This document shows positions 56,040 to 64,000 of a stretch of 64,000 nucleotides of DNA, piece after piece; within the stretch, counting starts at the first letter, position 1; every line of letters begins with the position of its first letter. Both the position numbers and the translations under genes were made by a program. Under the pieces are notes generated by a model. That model saw only the letters and a list, made by a program, of their open reading frames with translations, was not told the DNA's origin and ran no database searches. This stretch comes from Varanus komodoensis (lineage: Eukaryota > Chordata > Lepidosauria > Squamata > Varanidae). The stretch covers positions 3,394,555-3,458,554 of the forward strand of contig NW_025336248.1 of NCBI RefSeq assembly GCF_004798865.1, written 5' to 3'.

Positions 56040-59000
56040 TACCCATGCAGTGCCTTTTCAACTTCTTTCTCGAGCTGTGAACTTACTGGAGATTCTTGGG
56101 CAAGTCAGTGCTGTTGGTGGTGACAGAGGCTGTTGTACCAGGCAAGCAAAGTCAAACCAAGGAGTTCTGAATTGGCCTGAACTGAGGTGTAGGTTGGGAG
56201 GAGGGTGCTCTACTGATGACCAATGCGGGTCATGGCCAAAGTGTCTCAAACTGCTCCTTTGCCTGGTGCCCTGACTCTGATCATAGCTGCAGTGTCTAGA
56301 CGAATTGGTAGAGTTTGCTTAGTCTGATGGGAGATGAAAGGAAGAACCTGGGCTGCAGTTGCCAAGCTACTGCAGGATGTACTTTCTCAACCACATCCAG
56401 GTTAACTCAAGAGGAAAAGAAGGAAAGAGGTGCCTCTGGTTTTGCATCACTGGGGAGGTAATGACTACAAGATCTAAACAAGGAGCTCAGAAGTAGCCCT
56501 CTCACTGAATTAGGGAAGCTCTGCAAAGCCACAAGAGAATTTGATACTGTAGTATTCAAGGTACTGTGGAAGTTCACAGGCTACAGATCTCCTGGGACTG
56601 TGCCACTTTTGTATGCAGACGTGGTTTGGATGCTGCCCAAGATAGTGGAGGAAAGACACTTTTCAACGCATAGGAAATGAGAATGGCAAGGAGGGGGATT
56701 TTAGTCAAGCCATCTCCTTGATGTATGCTAATATTTTATGTGCAGGGAATTTTGACAAACATTTGGTCAAGTGACACCTGCCCTGCAGACTAAGGACTTA
56801 CACTCAGATGTTTTTTCCCCCTTCTCTACTTGGATCTTTATTTTTGAGATTATAAAACTGCAGGATTGTTACCATGTTGCTATCATGAGAGGAAGCATCT
56901 GTAGAAAAGCAATTCCTGTGTGGAAAAAACAGTGTGAGTGAACACACTAAAGAGGCCCTGAAGAGTGCTTGCTTTCCCCAGTAGCATATGGCTTGGCTTA
57001 TTTGTTGGAGCTCTCCAAACACCTTTCTGCAGTGAAACTGCTTGTCTTTTTCAGTGTGGCATATGATCTGGAGTATGGGACTCTGTCTCTGGAAACTTCA
57101 AAAATGATGCTGCATTTTGAGTTGGTGCTGAACTTGTCTACTCCACCTCCTCTATTCGATATAGTGTGCTTCTTTAAGATGCAGTAACTTGAGCTGCTTG
57201 GTAAATCTTGTCTCCTTTGACAGAGCTTACCTAGAATTTGACCCCAAGCCCTGTCATATGGAAGTCACTCAAATACCTGCCCATGTGAAAAGTAGATATT
57301 GAAATCACTGGTTTAGATATATACTAGGTTATTTCCACTTAGAACCCATTGAAATATTGGCTTTAAGTAATGATCACCCTTTTAAAGTTATTTCAAAGGG
57401 AACTAACCATAGATTTATCCAGCTGTGTGGACTCTGCTGCTTACAAAAACAAATGCAAGAAGTGGATTTTGAAAGATGCAAGGAAATGTAATAATGGAAG
57501 ATGCTTTTGTAATGTCAGAGTTGTATGCAAAATAAGCAACATTTGTGAGACTGGTTATCATTTAAGCAATCACATGTTTTGTATTTTTACACATGAAACT
57601 GAAAGTGGTGACCCTGCAGCCTATGACCTCCCACCCACCCACCCACCCACCCACTCACTTTTATTTTTCAAATAGTGGACTGCCAATCCTTATCAGCTCC
57701 CAAATATTTTAAGAGAACACATCTTTCTGCTAAAGACCTTGGAAGCCCACCTCCACCCACCCATACACTTTTGTGGGGATTAAAATTAATTCCTGCATTC
57801 ACAACAACTTTTTGATGGGACTAGTGCTAGGCTCGATTTTGTGCTAGACCACAGTATAAAATGATAAGGTAGAAAAGCAGTTAAAATTGGACAACCTAAC
57901 AAATTAAGCTTAGTTCTCACAAAGGTGTAGCTGAAGTTGTAAATCTGTATCTGAGCTATACTATTTCTAGTCCAGCTAGGTATGACTGAAGTTTTGTGCA
58001 TTTAAATCCTTATGATGTGCCTTGATTTTAGCAGCAAAAGGAGCAGATGGGTAACAAGTGAAGTACATTTTACCCACCTCCAGTTTATTTCCCTGTAAGT
58101 TCTCTCTTTGGATATTTTTCTTGGGGTCAAACCAGACAAGACTAATTGCATTGTTAGCAACCATGTCTGAGTTTAAAAACAACCGGGTGTGCTTCACCCC
58201 CAACTGTTATCAGGACAAAAGTGTACCAGGAGGTTTAATCCTTTTCTAACCCATGATCTTGAATAAAATCACCTTAGCACTCTGCAAAGTAGGATTGCAA
58301 GAGTTGGGGGATTCCAACTAGTGGCAAATGGGAGCTTTTCCCCCTAAACAATTTGTAGTGCGTTTGGTAGGGCTGCAGCTGGGGAAAGAAGGGTTAAACC
58401 TGCCTTTTACATGCAACATAGTCCTAATGAAAATCCCTCTTCCATCCCCCAGCCTAGTATTAAAACTTTTTTTAAAAAAATTCAAGACATTGCTGCTAAC
58501 CACACTATTAAGAGTAACTTCTTAATTACTTGACCCTCAGATGAACTCTAGTAGTGAAAACTACTGTGGCTGGTGAAAATCTTTTGTGGAAAGGGTTCAA
58601 CATCCTGTTCTCATGGAGAAGCTCAACACCCCATCTGCTGTTTGTGAGATCTAGCGCAAACTGATTCGGCCACAACATTCAGGGGATTTTGATAGGAAAT
58701 AGTTTTTACAAGAGCACAAGCATTAAGTTCCAAGTCTGGGTTTTCCAGCATCTACAACTGTTCAGTTATATTGGCTTTGAATTACATTTTATTTACAGAG
58801 GAAAGATAAGGAAGGGAATATAGTAAGAACCCTGGGACTTGAATTGAGGTAGATCTGAGCCAGAAGCCCCAATAAAGTAGGATATGGGACTATTGCAGTA
58901 TTCACATCAAATGGGTTTCTTCAAGGAAGGGCCTGAGCTACATTACAGGCTGGTGAAATAAGAGTGCTTTAAACATGTGGGCTAAAAGATGTGTGAATTA

Positions 59001-60266
59001 GTAAATGTCTTAAAATCTGCAAGCTGTGCAGATTGATTGTTCAGGCCCACGTGTCCATAGGAAAACCAAAATATGATAGAAACATGGTAATTTTCACCCA
59101 TTTGAGGAGTGCTTTTTAGCTGCCCATGAACCTAAGCTATCATAAGGTACTAAGCAAATACCTTGGGTCTCTGTAAATTAATGGTTACCTTTGTCAAACA
59201 TGTAATCATGTCAAAATAATCAGTCAGGTTTGTCTAACAAGACCTTATTTTATATAAAAAGCATGCTGAACTGCATTAGTCATTTCTGTTCTTCAGCTGT
59301 AGAGGCTACTTACTATATTTAGTCCTCTCCCATCACTACCTTGTTTATCAGTTTAAAGCAGAATATAATTGAGGTCCTGGTAGGGTGCTTTATATCTGGC
59401 TTTTAATATTGGGCCAACATTTTATTCCTGACTTTCTAGACTTTTCCTTGGCTTGGTGGGAGGCTGATCGGGGGAAAAGGCCTTCAAGAAGTTTCTTTTA
59501 TAAGTGTTGGTTATTTGTTTCATGGCTGCAGTCATGTGGTCAGCTGGGCAGATTCTAATGAAATCATTGGAAGTCACTCTGAGGGAACATGGCTGAGGGT
59601 GTAAAATGTATTTTCAGCCCTGTATGTGGAGTTGGCCTACTGACCTCTGCCTCCCCCCCCCCCAAAACCAGGGAACTTGCAGCCTTGATTGCCTTTTACC
59701 CTTTTGCGTGACCCCACGAGAGGGGGCAGGGGGAGAGGAGGAGGGACTGAGGCCAGACTAGCATGTCTCCTTCCGGTCTGCTTCCCTGTCCTGTAGTTTT
59801 GTATGGTCCCTTTCCACTCTTGGAGGCCCAAGCAGGAGGTGAATAAAAAACCTGACCTGTAGTTGCTAAGCAACTTGTGTATTCTTATTCCTACCCCTTT
59901 CCCTGAACTGACTGGAGTAGCTGAAAAGCAGTTGCAAGAGGCCCTTCCAGGCAGGCCTTGTGCTGCAACCAATGCTGCCAGCCAGCAACGTGGCCCAGTA
60001 GAGCAGCCAGCACTTGATTTTTACTCATCAGTAACACATGAACCTTCACCTAACATGATGTGAAGAGAAAGGGTGTAGCACTTTGTCCTGTTGCTGTGAT
60101 CCAAGAAAGTGCATAATAATACTGGTGGGCAATCGTACTTTCTCACAGCAATACCGAAACCTGGTCACACTGCTAGGACCTCAACTGCACAGCTGCCCAG
60201 GCTTCTTCCATGGAACTGCTCTGTAGACAGGACTAGGTTCTGCTAAGCTGGTCGTGCCAGTGAGTT
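56040..60266 (+). other. Probable ARHGEF40 3' UTR, then intergenic sequence
   Basis: No exon-like frame follows the last candidate stop. An AATAAA at 58262-58267 is the best candidate polyadenylation signal. A (CCCA)n tract lies at 57629-57652. The remainder, to the tandem repeat at 60267, shows nothing I can assign. Confidence 0.4.
58262..58267 (+). terminator. AATAAA, possible ARHGEF40 polyadenylation signal
   Basis: It is a canonical signal about 2.2 kb after the exon 20 stop. Its use is inference from position only. Confidence 0.3.
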
Positions 60267-60545
60267 TGTGCCTTCCCCCTCCCTTCTTATGGCACAGCGC
60301 AGCAGACAAAGCTTGTCTGTGCCTAGCTATGCCAGGCTAGCGTTCTGCCCTCCCCTCTTCCCCCTGCCAATGATACTCATCCAAAAAAGCAGGCTGCACC
60401 AGGCTGATGCTTTCCCTCCCACCCACCATTGTACAGCAGAGCAGACAATGCTTGCCTGTGCCAAGATGGTGCCCTGCTTCTCCCCTTCTCTTTCCCCTCC
60501 CTAGAGCTCAGCAGAGCAGGCTGAAGCAAGCAGACGCTGCTGCCC
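60267..60545. repeat. Degenerate tandem repeat of about 140 bp
   Basis: 'cacagcgcagcagacaaagc' with 'ttgtctgtgccta' at 60293 and 'tacagcagagcagacaatgc' with 'ttgcctgtgccaa' at 60432 are clear copies, each followed by a pyrimidine-rich stretch. A weaker copy ('gcaggctgcaccaggctgat') lies between them. Confidence 0.55.
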
Positions 60546-60989
60546 CAGTCCGGTGACCCCTAATCTGCTTCTACTGGAGCTTTGCTTGGCCTTGCCAGGG
60601 TGGCGATTTCTTCGTTATATCCTGATAAGTGTGTGTTCTTGGCCCTATCAAATGCCAACCGCGAAGCAGGCTGTGTCCCTCCGCGTTACCCCCCCCCCCC
60701 TTTGGGCGCACAGACAATAACTTCGTTGTGCCAGGACAGTGCCATCCATCCTCGTGGCATATTTTTAGGGGCCTAGAGTTGAAGCCTACCTGTCTTTTCT
60801 TGCCTACCCCGAGGATCCAGCGCCCCTTCATTCCTACTGATTGCCACCCACATCATCAAAGCAGATCAAAGTGCGTTGCCCACCCCGGAACATTATTTTG
60901 TTTGCGGGTTTTGTTGTTTCGTTTTGCCATTCTCGGCCTAACCGAGCAGGTGGTGCCAAACTAGCGTGTATCTCTCATCTCGTTTTCTT

Positions 60990-61177
60990 TCCCCCCCACC
61001 CCAATGTCCCCCCTCCCTCGGGACAGGGGTGCCCCCTCCTCGCCCGGCCGAGCGAGAGCGTACAATGGAGCCGGGCAATCCCTCGCCGCGCAAGGCTCAG
61101 AAATGCAAATCGCCGCCGCTGCCTGCGGCTCCGTACAATGGAAGGGAGGGAGGAAGGGAGCGAGAGAGAGAGGGAGG

Positions 61178-61217
<40 letters not shown>

Positions 61218-61760
61218 AGGCGAGGAGGAGAGGAGAGGGGGGAGCCCCATTGGCGGGGAGGCTGCTCGCCCCGGCCCAGCCCCGACGACGCGGCGGGTCC
61301 CCGGAGCGCCCCCTCCTCCGCGCCGCCTCGCCGTGCGCCTTGGTGAGTAGCTGCGCTGCGCCGCGTCGTCCGCCCGCCCACCGTGCGCCCCCCTCCCCAG
61401 AAAACCCGCCCGACCACTCGTCTCTTCTCTCCCCCCCACCCCCGGCACCCAGAGCAGGTGCATGGTAGGGTGGGGGAGCGCGGCCGAAGCTTCGATCTTC
61501 CAGGGGGTGGGGGACGGAGAGGCATCCGGTCGTGGGACTGCACCGGGCCAAGCTCCGGGCGCGCACCGCCTTGGCGCACGGAAATCGCCCGGCCTCGGCC
61601 TCAGGCTTCGTTATCCCCGAATGACCCGGACGATTTCCTCCATCTCTTTCTACATCCCTCTTTACCCTACCACTCCTCAGCGCGCGACATCTCCCCCCGG
61701 CCACGTGACCATGACTGAGCTGGGGGGGCACACGTCTCAAGTTGTGGTCTCTGTGGGGGG
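60990..61760 (+). promoter_or_regulatory. Second CpG island, probable promoter of another gene
   Basis: CpG-rich sequence with CCAAT-type 'ccccattggcggg' at about 61245 and a strong donor TTG|gtgagtag at 61342/61343 on the plus strand. It suggests a first exon ending at 61342. An ATG at 61064 opens a frame, but most of it is a GA repeat. No coding exon downstream could be confirmed. Confidence 0.6.
61143..61220. repeat. GA-rich simple repeat in the CpG island
   Basis: GGAG and GA units, the longest pure GA run being at about 61187-61214. It creates long artefactual frames on both strands. Confidence 0.95.
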
Positions 61761-62242
61761 GGGGGCGCGAATCTTTTTCACGGAAATCGGAGTAGAGAAA
61801 TGAGATGGGGAGGGGTGGCCGAGGCCATTTGGGGTGAAGCCGCTTGTGGAAGGAATGGATGGGGGGGTCATGTAGCAGGTGGCTTGGAGCCATGCGGACG
61901 GCGGGGGCGTGGGGGGGGGGAGTAGTGTGCATCAGGGTTGCTACTGCAGATGTGAGGCCCAAAGGGCCACGTTTTCCCTCCCTAATCTTCCTGCTACAAA
62001 CCCAGAAACATACTTTGCAGGAAGCTGTTCCTTCCTGCACCCCAATCCTACGTTTTTGGACCTCATTGCCCCTGAATAGAGAGGAATGGGGTGGAGAGTC
62101 CCAGATCTAACGACCTATCTGTACTAAGTTGCTGCTCCATTAGATTTAAAACTAAGTTGGGGTGGGGGTCAAAGGGGGATCAGTATCCCTTAGTGGCTGG
62201 AACTGCCCCCTTTACTCATCCTTCCTTTCCCTCCCCCCCCAG

Positions 62243-62290
62243 GAATGTGCACTGGCGCATTTGCTGAGGCAGCTGCTCCTTTTGTTCAGG
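62243..62290 (+). other. Candidate small exon downstream of the second CpG island
   Basis: A pyrimidine tract and 'ccccccccag' precede 48 bp that end with g|gtatgt. An ATG at 62245 gives MCTGAFAEAAAPFVQ, which could join in phase to 62362-62447 (VQSRAYGVTEGTG to a TGA). I recognise no protein, so this may be chance. Confidence 0.15.
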
Positions 62291-62449
62291 GTATGTGGGG
62301 TGGGAAGGGGGGTTCAGCTCTGTGTCTTGCTGGGACAGTCACTCTCTTGTCTCTCTTGCAGTCCAGAGCAGGGCTTATGGTGTGACTGAGGGGACTGGTG
62401 TGCTCCCATTGATATGCCCCCCTCCCCTATACTCTATCATGGCCTGAAA

Positions 62450-63834
62450 GTTGGTGGGAGTTGGCTTGAGGCATAGCACCATCCTCCCTGTCTGTGGGGG
62501 TGGGACAGGAACCCTTGAGAAATCACCTCCTTTTTCCTTAGGGTGCCTTCCCCTACAAAGCAGCCATCTTGTTTGTTTTCAATTAAGGCAGAATGAGTAC
62601 CCCTGCATACATCACCCATTAGGTGCAAATGCATTGCATTAAAGGGTAACATTCTCTCTCCATAAGCAAGAAAGACAGAATAAACTGCTTCACAAGCACA
62701 GAGTAGGCCCAAAAGACTCCATGTGGTTCATTAAAAAAGAAAAAGAAAAAAAAAGATTAGTCATTTGGGTACTGCCATAGGCCCAGCATGGCATGCTGCC
62801 AAAATGAATCAGCTATCTTCTATGCAGGCCTGTGAATGCCACCAGCTTCACGCTGCTGCAAGAGAACAAGGCGTGCTGCTTGATTTGGGCAATACCTGGA
62901 GTAGGCAAGCATGGCTTTACTTCAAGGTAGGCCAGCATGTTAGGCAGCAGGGTGTTTAATCAGGATAGCATCAAGTGTGCTCGTTCTGAATTGGGACAAA
63001 TTCCAGAAATACATGATGTAGGCCCAGAACCCATGAACTAATGACAAGGACAAGAATGCCTCTGAGGATGTGCAGAGTGTCTCTCTCACTGCTGATCACA
63101 GGTACGCTTTCCCCCCACCCACCCCCAACACACACATGTCTGAGATACTGGGGCAGAACTTCCAGATAAGAGACTGATTTCCAAACGGACCTAAGCCCTA
63201 TTTTCTCGTTAAAAATTAAGGATTGGGCAGGGGCCCCTCTTTTGGAGATGATCATTAAAAGTTTCCAAGCAACCCTTTTTTTAAATTCAATATGGTAAAT
63301 TTTCAAACAGCTTTTTTCCAGTTGGCAGGCTTTCAAGGTGCACAGAGTTCTGCTTCAGGCAACAATAAAAATAATTTTATGGTAATAACTTTTCCTGCCT
63401 AAGGAATGTTTCTATGTATCTCAGAAGGCTGTGTGTTCAGTCTATCTGAACCACCTTATGGCTTGTTCATACAAGGTTATGATGTTATCCTAAGGTTGTT
63501 ATCCTGAAATAATAGCTCTTGACTACCCAAGTGATGAATTCCTGGAAATTTCCTCCACACATTCATGCTCATTGCAAGATTCTGAACTCCACCCAGGAGC
63601 AATCACAACCCTGTTTTAGTTTCCATGATTACTTGGCTCAGGAGTGAAAAAATTAAGAAGAATGTTTCAAGAAGCTCTCATGGGTTTTCAAGCCAGCACC
63701 TTGAACCTCTGATTCACTCTTGCAATATAAAATGGATCAGAATTTTTGTTGAGTTCAAGTGTTGCCATCCCAGAATACCTGCACGTATTAAGACACTGCT
63801 ACATCACAGACTTAAACTGGTTTCATAGGCATGT
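62450..63834. other. No recognised feature
   Basis: AT-rich non-coding sequence, probably intron or intergenic. An A-rich tract lies at 62733-62757. Confidence 0.4.
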
Positions 63835-64000
63835 TACCTTGCCAAGAGAACCCTGGGAACTGTATTTCTGTAAGGAAGGCTATAAGCTCTGTAGAAATGT
63901 TCAGCATTCTTGTTAAACTACAATTCCCATGATTCTTTGTGGTGGGTGAGACCTGCAACTGCTGAACTGCAGTAAGGCAGCTAGGAAGTTGTAGTCCAGA
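63835..64000. repeat. Interspersed repeat with 'ctacaattcccatgattc' motif, running off the window
   Basis: 'agagaaccctgggaactgta' on the left, 'aaactacaattcccatgatt' in the centre and 'aggaagttgtagtccaga' at the end. These arms recall a common squamate repeat related in style to the palindromic family. Confidence 0.5.

Noticed and set aside
60961-62040. A 359-codon frame on the minus strand through the second CpG island
   Set aside because: Its length comes from GC-rich, stop-poor sequence and a GA/CT repeat that encodes SL runs; no domain or splice logic supports it.
1-64000. Retroviral or other virus-like elements, CRISPR arrays and bacterial-type operons
   Set aside because: I saw no LTR pair, no gag/pol/env-like frame and no spaced direct repeats; all coding signal is spliced vertebrate genes and LINE/SINE remnants.

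Overview
The window is genomic DNA from a vertebrate, almost certainly a squamate reptile (lizard or snake). The evidence is large spliced genes on the plus strand, two CpG islands and a squamate-type repeat load. The repeats include a Sauria SINE with an (ACCTTT)n tail and a perfect 13-bp target-site duplication, antisense CR1 LINE pieces (one with an ORF1 esterase relic), tRNA-derived and MIR-like SINEs, AAAT-tailed repeats ending in a 'GCCGCCCCGAGG' hairpin, and many copies of short palindromic elements. Two runs of exactly 100 Ns (5668-5767 and 17700-17799) are assembly gaps inside simple repeats.

Layout, all recognised genes on the plus strand: (1) 1179-1994, the last exon of a C2H2 zinc-finger gene with nine whole fingers and half of a tenth. 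(2) 2.0-12.5 kb, intergenic and rich in repeats, including a nested CR1 block at 7.9-9.3 kb and the Sauria SINE at 9.5 kb. (3) 12503-19559, a complete six-coding-exon cytosolic sulfotransferase of the SULT2B1 type (291 aa), with coding exon lengths 127/209/127/95/181 bp plus a terminal exon and every PAPS-binding, catalytic and dimerisation motif present. (4) 19.6-22.8 kb, intergenic. (5) A CpG island at about 22.86-23.5 kb with the first exon of ARHGEF40 (SOLO, a RhoA guanine-nucleotide exchange factor), whose further coding exons run from 30792 to about 54.6 or 56.0 kb. (6) 56-61 kb, probable 3' UTR and intergenic sequence. (7) A second CpG island at about 61.0-61.75 kb, probably the promoter of another gene that runs out of the window or has its coding exons elsewhere. 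(8) 62.4-64 kb, no coding signal.

ARHGEF40 is the main gene. Its model gives about 1604 codons with every splice phase matching. The order is a KIAA1755/quattro-type N-terminal domain, a long disordered linker containing a 21-bp coding minisatellite, a SEC14/CRAL-TRIO-like region, a short helical segment, a serine/proline-rich linker, DH, PH and a disordered tail. Two blocks that I recall from mammalian ARHGEF40 are not found here although the surrounding DNA has no gap and the splice phases close without them: most of the spectrin-like region (expected between 46057 and 46725) and the short conserved block after the PH domain (expected between 52351 and 53626). The C-terminus depends on which of two acceptors 2 nt apart is used at about 54.59 kb.

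The three genes do not form a pathway. The sulfotransferase would conjugate sterols and steroids, ARHGEF40 would activate RhoA at keratin filaments and junctions, and the zinc-finger protein is a probable DNA-binding regulator. In human, as I recall, SULT2B1 lies on chromosome 19 and ARHGEF40 on chromosome 14, so their adjacency here is a synteny point to test. I saw no whole virus-like element and no unknown multi-gene system. The most notable signals are the exon losses in ARHGEF40, its coding minisatellite, and the palindromic repeat family.
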